A stretch of 35,119 nt of DNA from a virus, in the IMG/VR virus record IMGVR_UViG_3300036845_000545, positions 1 through 35,119 of that record; one strand, given 5' to 3'. The notes under the pieces were generated by a model. It worked only from the letters and a program-made list of their open reading frames with translations, ran no database searches and was not told where the DNA came from. Positions 13,636 through 21,528 of this stretch are shown here, piece by piece. The stretch's first letter is position 1. The number at the start of each line of letters is the position of its first letter. Both the position numbers and the translations under genes were made by a program.

Positions 13636-14583
13636 ATGGGAATTACGACTTCAAGTGTGCTTCCAGCACCTGTACAGCAGTCATTCTCATATAAGTTGTT
13701 GTCCGTACCAGTTCCTTACATGATCCATAAGATCCCAGCAGATCTTAAGGCTATGCCTAGGAATGGTGGTACAACACTTCGTATGAGACGTTATAATCCA
13801 TTGAATACGGCTACAGTTCCACTGGGGAATTCAGGAATTACTCCACCCCCTCAACAACTTACAGCTGTAGATATTGATGCCAAGATGGACTTCTATGGTA
13901 CCTATATCTATCTAAATGAGCAGGTAACTCTTCAGAACCAAGATCCTGTTCTTAATGAAGCATCTCAGCGTCTTGGTGTCTCTTTAAGACAGACTGAAGA
14001 CGAACTTACACGTAATATGCTCGCTTCCACAGCCAGCTTCATTAACTGTACTGGTGGTGTTAACGGGGACAACCCCACAGAAATGACGCGTTTCGATGTT
14101 GACACTGTGATTCAAACACTGGCAGGAAATAATGCCTATACTATCTCAGATAACATTATAGGGGATGATAAATTCGGTACAGCACCTGTAAGGGATGCTT
14201 ACTTCGCACTTGGAAGTACCAGTCTTATCAGAACTATAGAAAATGTTACTGGTTTCATAGCGAAGGCTCAATATCCTTATCAAGAGACTGTTCTACGTCC
14301 AGAATGGGGGTCTGTATCTAACCTTAGATTCCTTCTCTCAAGTATTGGTAGCGTCACTCCAAATGCTTCTGCACTGGGAAATGACATATACAATGTATTC
14401 TGTGTTGGGATGGAAGCTTATGCTTGTATAGAACAGGATGGATATTCTGCTCAATTTCTATACCGTCCACCTATTTATGACGGTCCTTTAGCTTTGAATG
14501 CTAGCGTGGGATACAAATTTGCTGAAGTTCCAAGGATCACAAATGATGCTTGGGTAATAAACCTCAGAACTACCACGATATAA
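13636..14583 (+). CDS. Major capsid protein, N4-gp56 type
   Basis: The 315 residues match the N4-gp56 family pattern: MIHKIPADLKAMPRNGGTTL with MRRYNPL near the start, and LTAVDIDAKMDFYGTYIYLN in the P-domain region. YFALGSTSLIRTIENVTGFI, AKAQYPYQETVLRPEWGSVS and NLRFLLSS follow, then a beta-rich end (WVINLRTT). These HK97-fold subunits form the icosahedral shell. It directly follows the scaffold gene; AGGA precedes ATG 13636. A pairing of an N4-type capsid with P22-type portal and tail genes is seen in several environmental podovirus groups. Confidence 0.92.
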   Translation: MGITTSSVLPAPVQQSFSYKLLSVPVPYMIHKIPADLKAMPRNGGTTLRMRRYNPLNTATVPLGNSGITPPPQQLTAVDIDAKMDFYGTYIYLNEQVTLQNQDPVLNEASQRLGVSLRQTEDELTRNMLASTASFINCTGGVNGDNPTEMTRFDVDTVIQTLAGNNAYTISDNIIGDDKFGTAPVRDAYFALGSTSLIRTIENVTGFIAKAQYPYQETVLRPEWGSVSNLRFLLSSIGSVTPNASALGNDIYNVFCVGMEAYACIEQDGYSAQFLYRPPIYDGPLALNASVGYKFAEVPRITNDAWVINLRTTTI

Positions 14584-14592
14584 GGGGGATAT

Positions 14593-15573
14593 ATGGCCGT
14601 ATTAGACAACATCATTACTGGTTCATTTACCTCCAATGGAAGTTCAAGAATATTGGATATCCAATGTGATTTAGATTACATGGAGGTCTTAAATTACACT
14701 CAAATGGCTACTCAACAGGCGACTGGAAGAGGGGTAAAATTCGAGTGGTATCGTGGATTTACTCCCGATTATGCTATAGAATATAAGAAGACTAATAGTA
14801 CAGATGCCTTGAATGGAGTGTTAGTCACTTCAGGTGGATTCACATTAGTCAATACAAGCAATATTGTACTCGGAGCGCCTATTTCTAGCTCTGGGATCAC
14901 AAATGCTTCTCCCCCTGTAGTAACAGTTGGATCTACTGCTTCTTTAAGTACAGGGGATACTGTTCTGGTTACTCAATCCACAGGTGCTCTTCAAATAGCT
15001 GGAATGCAGTTTACTATTCAAGTATTGAATGGAACTACTTTCAGTCTACGTTATATGGGAGCTCCAGGCTCTGTAGCTAGTGCGGCTATAATTCAAAAGG
15101 TGATGTATACTCCAGAGTTCTATCCTCAGAACCTATTCATCACTAATATCACTCAGGCTACATCAGCGGTGATCACTCTCTCTGTGACTCACAATCTTAC
15201 GATTGGTCAGAGAGTAGTATTCAATATCCCTACTGCTTTTGGGATGGTGGAACTTAATGGTCTTCGTGGACAAATCACAGCCATAAATACTACCAATAAT
15301 ACAGTAACGGTTAATATTGATACTAGTGGATTCACAGCTTTCTCTTTCCCAGCTTCTGGGAGTATTCCATTTACCTTTGCTCAGATGATTCCATTTGGAG
15401 ATGCACCTTTTACAGTTGCTAATCCACAAGGTAATCAATCTGTATTAGATGGAGCTACACGTAATCAATCAGTGCGTGGAGTTTTATTAGCAGCTGGGGC
15501 GCAAAGTCCAGCGGGTTCAGATGGAGATTTAATCTATTGGAAGGCTCTAAAGGCTTCTCAGGTTCAATCATAA
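14593..15573 (+). CDS. Head-associated protein with FCCH-like beta segment, 326 aa
   Basis: Thr/Ser/Gly-rich, beta-strand-rich protein starting MAVLDNIITGSFTSNGSSRI. Residues about 196-244 read ITLSVTHNLTIGQRVVFNIP, then FGMVELNGLRGQITAINTTN and TVTVNIDTSGF, the segment often annotated as ubiquitin-activating-enzyme FCCH-like in phage structural proteins. An earlier segment (about 113-157: VVTVGSTASLSTGDTVLVTQ onward) is a looser copy. It follows the capsid gene by 9 bases and probably decorates the head or belongs to the head-tail joint. Related segments occur at 16073 and in the 18282 gene. The hairpin at 15584 follows it. Confidence 0.8.
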   Translation: MAVLDNIITGSFTSNGSSRILDIQCDLDYMEVLNYTQMATQQATGRGVKFEWYRGFTPDYAIEYKKTNSTDALNGVLVTSGGFTLVNTSNIVLGAPISSSGITNASPPVVTVGSTASLSTGDTVLVTQSTGALQIAGMQFTIQVLNGTTFSLRYMGAPGSVASAAIIQKVMYTPEFYPQNLFITNITQATSAVITLSVTHNLTIGQRVVFNIPTAFGMVELNGLRGQITAINTTNNTVTVNIDTSGFTAFSFPASGSIPFTFAQMIPFGDAPFTVANPQGNQSVLDGATRNQSVRGVLLAAGAQSPAGSDGDLIYWKALKASQVQS

Positions 15574-15583
15574 TTTGATACAC

Positions 15584-15610
15584 GGGGAGGGAGTACATTT
15601 CTCCTTCCCC
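15584..15610 (+). terminator. Strong hairpin after the capsid genes
   Basis: GGGGAGGGAG (15584-15593) pairs with CTCCTTCCCC (15601-15610) through ten pairs (one G-U) across a 7-base loop. AT-rich DNA follows but no T-run. It may be a partial terminator, or a 3' stabiliser that keeps capsid mRNA above tail mRNA. Confidence 0.55.
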
Positions 15611-15630
15611 AAATTATAATAAGAGGAAAT

Positions 15631-16068
15631 ATGTCAAAAAATGAAGAAATTAGATCTTCCGCTCGTCCTATAGGAGAAGTGGTAAAAAAAATAGAATCTA
15701 TGGGACCTATGGAAAAGAAAGAATTTTGCAGGACTTTATCTTTAGAGGAAAGAAAACAAGTAGTCAACTATATGAGGGATAGAGACTGTGAGACTGTAGA
15801 TGTCATATTTAAATGTTATGAACCTATGGGCGGTATGGTAAAATGTACTATGATGCCCTATAAGCATATAGGAGGTACTTATGAATTCTGGGATGGTCAA
15901 AAGTATACCCTACCCATTTGTCTAGCTAAGAGATTCAATAATGAATTTCAAGGAGTAGGTACTTTTTATCCTACGCATTCTTATATCATGGATAAAGAAG
16001 GAAAACCGATTATTGGAGTATCTAAGAGGAACCATAGATTTGGAGCCATGTCTCCTTCATTGGCTTAA
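15631..16068 (+). CDS. Hypothetical structural-region protein, 145 aa
   Basis: A charged helical N-terminus (to about residue 50: PMEKKEFCRTLSLEERKQVV) leads to a folded beta-rich domain with FKCYEPMGGMVKCTMMPYKH, FWDGQKYTLPICLAKRFNNE and YPTHSYIMDKEGKPIIGVSK. The central YTLPICLAKRFN.E and final R...RF pattern suggest a protein family found beside podovirus head genes, which I cannot name. AAGAGGAAAT precedes the ATG. Position after the major capsid and before the adaptor suggests a head-completion or packaging-plug role, by inference. Confidence 0.75.
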   Translation: MSKNEEIRSSARPIGEVVKKIESMGPMEKKEFCRTLSLEERKQVVNYMRDRDCETVDVIFKCYEPMGGMVKCTMMPYKHIGGTYEFWDGQKYTLPICLAKRFNNEFQGVGTFYPTHSYIMDKEGKPIIGVSKRNHRFGAMSPSLA

Positions 16069-16072
16069 ATAA

Positions 16073-16399
16073 ATGATACAACAGTTGATTGTCTCAGACT
16101 TTGTTCCTAAAGCTAGACTCATTGCCAACGTGACAGTAGGTTTCCAAGCAGAAGTTACTACGACTCAGGAACATGGATATGAAAATGATCAAATTGTGAG
16201 ATTGATTGTACCTAAGGTCTATGGGATGAATTTATATAATGAAGCAAAAGTCACTGTAACTAGTCCAACAACTTTCTTGACAGATGTTGATACTTCTAAT
16301 CAATTTGCTTTTGTGTCTCCTACATTTATGGGAGATAATCCTTTTACCCAAGCACAGGTGGTTCCTATCACAGGTGTTGAAGATAATATTGCGAGGTAG
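16073..16399 (+). CDS. Small FCCH-like beta protein, 108 aa
   Basis: The product runs from MIQQLIVSDFVPKARLIANV through the diagnostic segment EVTTTQEHGYENDQIVRLIV, PKVYGMNLYNEAKVTVTSPT and FLTDVDTSNQFAFV. It is a free-standing copy of the FCCH-like module (T..EHGY..D..VRL.VP...GM...N) found in phage virion proteins and in the genes at 14593 and 18282. It begins 4 bases after the preceding stop and ends 3 bases before the adaptor gene. It is probably a small virion joint protein. Confidence 0.75.
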   Translation: MIQQLIVSDFVPKARLIANVTVGFQAEVTTTQEHGYENDQIVRLIVPKVYGMNLYNEAKVTVTSPTTFLTDVDTSNQFAFVSPTFMGDNPFTQAQVVPITGVEDNIAR

Positions 16400-16402
16400 G
16401 AA

Positions 16403-17632
16403 ATGGCAACTCTTAAAGATATAAGACTTAAAGTAAGAAGAGTTACAAAATCTCCTTCCTCTAATCAGATCACTGATCAGCAGATTGATGACTATATAAA
16501 TACTTTCTATATTTATGATTTCCCTGAACATCTTAGGACATTCAGTCTTCGTCAGAATTTAACCTTCATGCTAGAACCAAATATTGATACTTATGACTTC
16601 CCTGTAGGGAATCCCATCGACGTACCTAATACATCCATTGGAAGTGCGGTAACAAATATTTTCTCTGTGAATATATTCGATTTTCTAGGTATTGGTCCTA
16701 ACATCAAGATTATCCCGGGTTCCATAGATATTCTAGTTAATAATCCCAATACGGCTACCTTTCAAGAGAATTTTCCCTATTCAGGACAATTGAGTGGGAC
16801 TGGAAGTGGAACCAATGGGATAGTAGATTACTTTACAGGAAACCTAACCTTGTTCTTCTCCATAGCTATGGCAGGAAGTGGAGTAACCATATCTTTCCAA
16901 TATTCTTATCCTGAATGGATAACAGTTCATCCCCCTCTGTATATAGCCGGTTACGAGTCTTACTATACACAATCTCAGTCAGAATTTTATAGGGTATATC
17001 CAATTATTAGAACCATCCAACAGATAGCTGTGGGAGATGGAACTTCAGGACCATATAATTTCATTTTACAAGCAATTCCTGTATTGAGGAATCAAGTTTC
17101 AATTGATTCTATAGATAGTACTTCAGGAGTAGGACAGTCTGTAAGAGATGATGGGTTAGGGAATTTAGTTGGAGATGGAACAGGTACTATAAATTATGTG
17201 AATGGTATAGGGACCGTGACCTTTCATACTGCTGTATCTGTCAATGCCTTCATAAATTCTCAGACCGTTCCTTATGTAGCTCAAAGGCCTGCATCAGCCT
17301 TATTTTTTGCAGATAAGTTTGTATTTCGTCCCGTACCGGATCAAGCATATCAAGTGCAGATAGAAGCTTATAAACGTCCTACTGCTTTAATGGCAGTGAA
17401 TCAGATGCCAGAATTAGCAGAATGGTGGCAATATTTAGCGGTAGGGGCAGCTATGAAGATATTCGAAGATCGAGGGGATTTCCAGTCCATGCAAAATTAT
17501 ATGCCTGTTTTCAAAGAGTATCAGGCTTTAGTACTTAGAAGAACTATAGTTCAACAGACTAATGATAGGACACAGACAATTTATACTGAGATGACTCAGT
17601 ATGGATTCGGAAATTTCGTAACACCTTTCTGA
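16403..17632 (+). CDS. Head-tail adaptor / tail accessory protein, 409 aa
   Basis: The start MATLKDIRLKVRRVTKSPSS with ITDQQIDDYINTFYIYDFPE is the usual opening of podovirus adaptor proteins (first helices of a connector that docks under the portal). A long beta-rich insert follows at about 75-290. The end returns to a helical adaptor-like region with FVFRPVPDQAYQVQIEAYKR, AEWWQYLAVGAAMKIFEDRG and a final YGFG. The insert is larger than in the compact P22 gp4, so it may carry an exposed domain. AGGAAATG supplies the start. It probably bridges portal and tail. Confidence 0.75.
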   Translation: MATLKDIRLKVRRVTKSPSSNQITDQQIDDYINTFYIYDFPEHLRTFSLRQNLTFMLEPNIDTYDFPVGNPIDVPNTSIGSAVTNIFSVNIFDFLGIGPNIKIIPGSIDILVNNPNTATFQENFPYSGQLSGTGSGTNGIVDYFTGNLTLFFSIAMAGSGVTISFQYSYPEWITVHPPLYIAGYESYYTQSQSEFYRVYPIIRTIQQIAVGDGTSGPYNFILQAIPVLRNQVSIDSIDSTSGVGQSVRDDGLGNLVGDGTGTINYVNGIGTVTFHTAVSVNAFINSQTVPYVAQRPASALFFADKFVFRPVPDQAYQVQIEAYKRPTALMAVNQMPELAEWWQYLAVGAAMKIFEDRGDFQSMQNYMPVFKEYQALVLRRTIVQQTNDRTQTIYTEMTQYGFGNFVTPF

Positions 17633-17657
17633 TATAGGGGTGGAACAACTTTAGTAA

Positions 17658-17676
17658 ATGTCAAGCAGCTTTACAT
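17658..17676. repeat. 19-bp interrupted dyad, copy 2
   Basis: ATGTCAAGCAGCTTTACAT matches the site at 6137-6155 except for the centre base. Both copies lie right after a long gene's stop and before an ATGCC start; here it abuts the AGGTAAG ribosome site of the gene at 17686. Likely a DNA-binding protein site or a late regulatory signal. Confidence 0.6.
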
Positions 17677-17685
17677 AGGTAAGAT

Positions 17686-18282
17686 ATGCCAACTTATACT
17701 CCAAATATCCCACAACCTGGGGATATTCCAGCCTTCAGTCAGGATCAAATTCTTCAGAATTTCCAGTCTATAGATGATGGTACTAATGGTTTTGCTTGTA
17801 ATCACGTTTCTCTTACGGACTCAACTTTATCTCAAAGGGGTAAACATAAATATATACAGATGCCACTTCAGTCTCCTAATGGTCCAGCCACCTCCACTTC
17901 AGAGGGAGCTATATATACCAAATCGGGAACTGGTGCTCAGCCTCAACTATTCTGGAGACCTCAAAGTACTCTAGCTAATGGGAATGAAGTACAAATGACA
18001 GGAGTGATTCCTTTAGTATCAGAACCTGGATATTCCTTCTTACCTGGAGGAATACTTATGCAATGGGGTATTGTGACAGGTCCTGGAAGTTTTACCTATT
18101 CTGGTTTAGGACTACTAAATTTCTCTACAGCTTTTGTGGTTCTACTTAGTCTGAGAACGGGAAGTCTACCTACTACCTCGCAAGGTTATTCTGTAGGTTC
18201 TTTTAGCACTACCGGATTTACAGTGAGTACCTTTAATCTTTCTGGAAGGGATTTCCATTTCATTTCCATAGGTGCCATCTGA
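17686..18282 (+). CDS. Tail fibre with gp53-like C-terminal domain, 198 aa
   Basis: The N-terminal part MPTYTPNIPQPGDIPAFSQD with ILQNFQSIDDGTNGFACNHV is a fibre-attachment segment seen in environmental phage fibres. The C-terminal ~75 residues (LPGGILMQWGIVTGPGSFTY onward to RDFHFISIGAI) match the pattern of the putative tail fibre gp53-like C-terminal fold (G.L.QWG....... F...F......V.............. F.........F.....G). This domain is usually the receptor-contacting tip. The stop overlaps the next ATG. It is a second fibre outside the fibre array at 25317-30853. Confidence 0.75.
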   Translation: MPTYTPNIPQPGDIPAFSQDQILQNFQSIDDGTNGFACNHVSLTDSTLSQRGKHKYIQMPLQSPNGPATSTSEGAIYTKSGTGAQPQLFWRPQSTLANGNEVQMTGVIPLVSEPGYSFLPGGILMQWGIVTGPGSFTYSGLGLLNFSTAFVVLLSLRTGSLPTTSQGYSVGSFSTTGFTVSTFNLSGRDFHFISIGAI

Positions 18283-20555
18283 TGCAACCCCTTTTCATAG
18301 GTCCTTATGATTTGGGTACTCAGAAGAATTTAAAACCTTTCATGTTGCCTGAAAAAGCTTTCGAAAGTCTAGAAAATGCCTATGTATTTAGGGGAAGAAT
18401 AAATAAGAAATTTGGGAATGCTACGCTGGGAAGATTACAAAGGGAATTAGTATCTATTTCACTAGGGAATATATCTTCTCCAGACGCAGGACCTTTCAGT
18501 TTTAATCTTTTTTCTTTAGCAGGACTCCCTACTTCTGGACAATTGGTTCCAGGAAATATAGAACCTATAGTGATCTCTATAGCGGGTGGAGTGAATCAAA
18601 CACTTACTGATACCACAGGTACTGGAGTCATGGTGGTATCTCCTGCAGGTTTCATATCAGCCGCTACTATAAATTATGCTACAGGTGTGGTTACTATAAC
18701 TTTCGGAGGAGCTTTAGGACCAACTCCGGCTACATTAAGTGCTTTTTACTATCCTGGACTTCCTGTTATGGGTCTGCGTTCTAGAGATTTGATAGAGAAT
18801 GCTGTTGACACAAATCTTAGACAGACTATTGCTTTTGATACTACCTATTCCTATCGCTTTGTAGGATCCCAATGGGAAGAACTTCCTTCAATCATTCCTA
18901 CCACTTGGACAGGTACCGATTATGACTTCTTCTGGACTACAAATTACTGGTTCGATCCTACTTCAGGTAAACCTCTTTTTTGGGCTACTAATTTCAACAC
19001 AGTCACTCCAGATCCTATAAGATTCTATGATGATTCTACTTGGGTTGATTTTACTCCTAATTTAGATGACTCAGGTGAATTTCAACTTACAACATGTCTG
19101 ATATTGATTCCTTACAAGGGAAGATTAGTAGCTCTAAATACTTATGAACAACAGACTTCAGCTGGACCTACCTATCAAGTATTTCCTCAGAGGGCTAGAT
19201 GGTCTCAAGTAGGAGATCCTACAGATTCTGCAAATGGATGGAGATCAGATATTGTAGGGAGAGGGGGTTTTGTAGATGCACCAACGAATGAATATATCAT
19301 ATCTTGTGGGTTTATAAAAGATACCCTAGTAGTATATTTTGAAAAATCTACTTGGCAATTATCTTATACTGGAAATGAAGTTCTTCCCTTCATATGGCAG
19401 AGGATAAGTCAAGAACTAGGTTGCGAATCTACATTTAGTGTAGTCAACTTTGATAATGGGCTTATAGCAATGGGTAATGTAGGTTTACATACCTGTGACA
19501 GCTTGAATGTAGTAAGATTTGATGAAGTAATCCCAGATGTAGTCTATGAAATATCTAATGACAATGAAGGTACTTTTAGGGTCTACGGTGTAAGGGACTT
19601 CGTTTTAGAACTAGCCTACTTTACCTATCCTGATTTCTCCATAAGTTCTTTGGGATCTGCCCAACTGAAGTTTCCAAATAGGGTTCTGGTATATAATTAT
19701 AGAAATAACACGTTCTCTTTCTTTAGAGAGAACTTCACATGTTATGGATATTTTCAACTTCTATTTTCGTATACCTGGGCAGACTTATTACCCAATACAC
19801 CATTTTCTCCCTGGTCTTCCTGGTTACAGTCATGGAATAGTGGACTTTTACAGGCAAGAAATCCAGATATAGTAGCCGGAAATCAACAGGGTTTCGTAGT
19901 AAGGTTAACACCAAGAGATAGTAGAAATGCACCTACTCTTTCCATTTATGGACTTAGTGGTACCATCATAACTTCTATAGACCATAATCTATTATCTGGA
20001 GAGTTCGTATTTATAGATGGATGTTTAGGGTCTACCAATCTAAATGGAGGAGTATATAGGATCATATCAGTGCCCACTAAAGACACGTTCACCATAGGAA
20101 CATCGGCTATAGGGACCTATATAGGAGGAGGTCAGATCACATTACTTAGTAACTTAAATATCTTGACAAAGATGTTTAATCCATTTTGGGGAGAAGGTAA
20201 AAGATACCGTCTAGTCAGAACTGAATTCTTATTCGATAAGACCAGTAATGGTGAAGTTTCCATTAACGTTTTTGTAGACATGGGAGATAACTATTCCGTC
20301 ACTGATCCGTCTACAAATGAAGCTATTATGGGGAATTCTACTGTATTTACAAAACCTGAACCAGCGCTATATGGACCAGGTCAGATAGATCAAGAACAAA
20401 TTTGGCATAGAATGTATTACTATACTGAAGGAGAAACTTTCCAGATAGAGGTGACTTTGAATGATGAACAGATGATAGATCTGAGTATCAGTGGAGAACA
20501 GATAACTCTTCATGGAATGATCTTACATTTTGATAAAGGTGGAGATTTCTTATGA
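18282..20555 (+). CDS. gp10-like tail stabilisation protein, 757 aa
   Basis: The start MQPLFIGPYDLGTQKNLKPF with MLPEKAFESLENAYVFRGRI is the typical opening of P22 gp10-like DNA stabilisation proteins, which form a propeller-like ring below the adaptor. The body is beta-rich (FWTTNYWFDPTSGKPLFWAT; PYKGRLVALNTYEQ; SFIKDTLVVYFEKSTWQL-like blades). Near residues 551-605 an FCCH-like segment (SGTIITSIDHNLLSGEFVFI, NLNGGVYRIISVPTKDTFTI) is inserted. Extra Thr/Gly-rich beta repeats also lie at about 85-165. It is larger than P22 gp10 (472 aa), explained by these insertions. It overlaps neighbours by 1 and 4 bases. Confidence 0.8.
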   Translation: MQPLFIGPYDLGTQKNLKPFMLPEKAFESLENAYVFRGRINKKFGNATLGRLQRELVSISLGNISSPDAGPFSFNLFSLAGLPTSGQLVPGNIEPIVISIAGGVNQTLTDTTGTGVMVVSPAGFISAATINYATGVVTITFGGALGPTPATLSAFYYPGLPVMGLRSRDLIENAVDTNLRQTIAFDTTYSYRFVGSQWEELPSIIPTTWTGTDYDFFWTTNYWFDPTSGKPLFWATNFNTVTPDPIRFYDDSTWVDFTPNLDDSGEFQLTTCLILIPYKGRLVALNTYEQQTSAGPTYQVFPQRARWSQVGDPTDSANGWRSDIVGRGGFVDAPTNEYIISCGFIKDTLVVYFEKSTWQLSYTGNEVLPFIWQRISQELGCESTFSVVNFDNGLIAMGNVGLHTCDSLNVVRFDEVIPDVVYEISNDNEGTFRVYGVRDFVLELAYFTYPDFSISSLGSAQLKFPNRVLVYNYRNNTFSFFRENFTCYGYFQLLFSYTWADLLPNTPFSPWSSWLQSWNSGLLQARNPDIVAGNQQGFVVRLTPRDSRNAPTLSIYGLSGTIITSIDHNLLSGEFVFIDGCLGSTNLNGGVYRIISVPTKDTFTIGTSAIGTYIGGGQITLLSNLNILTKMFNPFWGEGKRYRLVRTEFLFDKTSNGEVSINVFVDMGDNYSVTDPSTNEAIMGNSTVFTKPEPALYGPGQIDQEQIWHRMYYYTEGETFQIEVTLNDEQMIDLSISGEQITLHGMILHFDKGGDFL

Positions 20556-21016
20556 CATTCAATCTTGAGAACTCTCCCTTTGTTCCTACTACTAGAAATT
20601 TCAATGGTTCAGATGACCAGATTAGGATAATGTTAAATGCTTATTTGACAATTGTAGCTAATGCTGTCAATATAAGAGAAATATCTCAATATGACTTAAT
20701 AGAGCTAATCAATGGTCAACAATTCTTCGATCCTACGGATGCCCAGAAGAAAAGATATTCCTTCAGAAAAGTATTTGAGTTCGATGATTCCGATTTGAAC
20801 TTCCCTCATGGAATAACCGATATAACTATTTGTACTTATATAGGGGGAGGAGCAGTAACGGTAGCTGGTAATTTCATTCCTATTCCTTATGTTTCTGTAG
20901 TTCTAGCTAATCAGATCGAAATAGATGTGACTCCTACAAACATTATCATCACGAAAGGAGCAGGAGCTCCAGTGATAACTGATGGGATCATTATATTAGA
21001 ATATTTAAAGAATTGA
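20552..21016 (+). CDS. Tail-associated hypothetical protein, 154 aa
   Basis: A helical N-terminal region (MTFNLENSPFVPTTRNFNGS, then LNAYLTIVANAVNIREISQY) leads to a beta-rich C-terminal half (YSFRKVFEFDDSDLNFPHGI, then TICTYIGGGAVTVAG, ending GIIILEYLKN). N-terminal segments of this kind attach small podovirus tail proteins to the tail hub, and the second half looks like a small beta-sandwich. It overlaps the gp10-like gene by 4 bases (ATGA). It could be the tail needle or a hub plug; the sequence alone does not decide. Confidence 0.7.
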   Translation: MTFNLENSPFVPTTRNFNGSDDQIRIMLNAYLTIVANAVNIREISQYDLIELINGQQFFDPTDAQKKRYSFRKVFEFDDSDLNFPHGITDITICTYIGGGAVTVAGNFIPIPYVSVVLANQIEIDVTPTNIIITKGAGAPVITDGIIILEYLKN

Positions 21017-21023
21017 GGTAAAT

Positions 21024-21527
21024 ATGCCATCTTTGAAGGAAATGATCTTTGGAAAATCACCAAAAATAAAGCAGTTCCAGAATCTATCACCTTTTCAACA
21101 GAAATTTCAGAATCAACTTCTTTCGGGTGTTTCAGGTCTAACACCATCTATGTTTGATCTATTGGAACAGTTATTAAGTCAAGATGAAGAAGCCACATCG
21201 GATTATGAGGCACCAGCCCTAAGACAATTTCAAGAACAGATAATACCTTCCATATTGGAGAGATTTGCCGGAGCAGGTGCATTAAGTTCTTCAGGTTTAA
21301 ACCAATCTTTAGCAAAAGCCGGGGAGAGCCTATCAGAAAAATTAGCGGCTCAAAGATCTGGTCTTCAACAGAATGCCTTACAAAGTCTGATGGGTCTAAG
21401 TCAAGTAGGTCTTCAGCAAAGAAGTACTCCTTACACCAAGCAGGGAAGTCAAGGTTTGATAGGAGCTCTAGCACCTGCTGCTGGAGGACTCGCAGGAGGA
21501 TATCTAGCTAACAGATGGGGATTTTAA
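21024..21527 (+). CDS. Ejection protein 1 (gp7-like), 167 aa
   Basis: The start MPSLKEMIFGKSPKIKQFQN with LSPFQQKFQNQLLSGVSGLT is typical of small podovirus DNA-transfer proteins. A helical, Gln-rich middle follows (GALSSSGLNQSLAKAGESLS) and then a Gly/Ala-rich end (QGLIGALAPAAGGLAGGYLA) that can insert in membranes. In P22 the equivalent gp7 leaves the virion with DNA and helps form the envelope channel. Its place, followed directly by two larger helical proteins, matches the P22 gp7-gp20-gp16 order. Confidence 0.8.
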   Translation: MPSLKEMIFGKSPKIKQFQNLSPFQQKFQNQLLSGVSGLTPSMFDLLEQLLSQDEEATSDYEAPALRQFQEQIIPSILERFAGAGALSSSGLNQSLAKAGESLSEKLAAQRSGLQQNALQSLMGLSQVGLQQRSTPYTKQGSQGLIGALAPAAGGLAGGYLANRWGF

Positions 21528-21528
21528 T

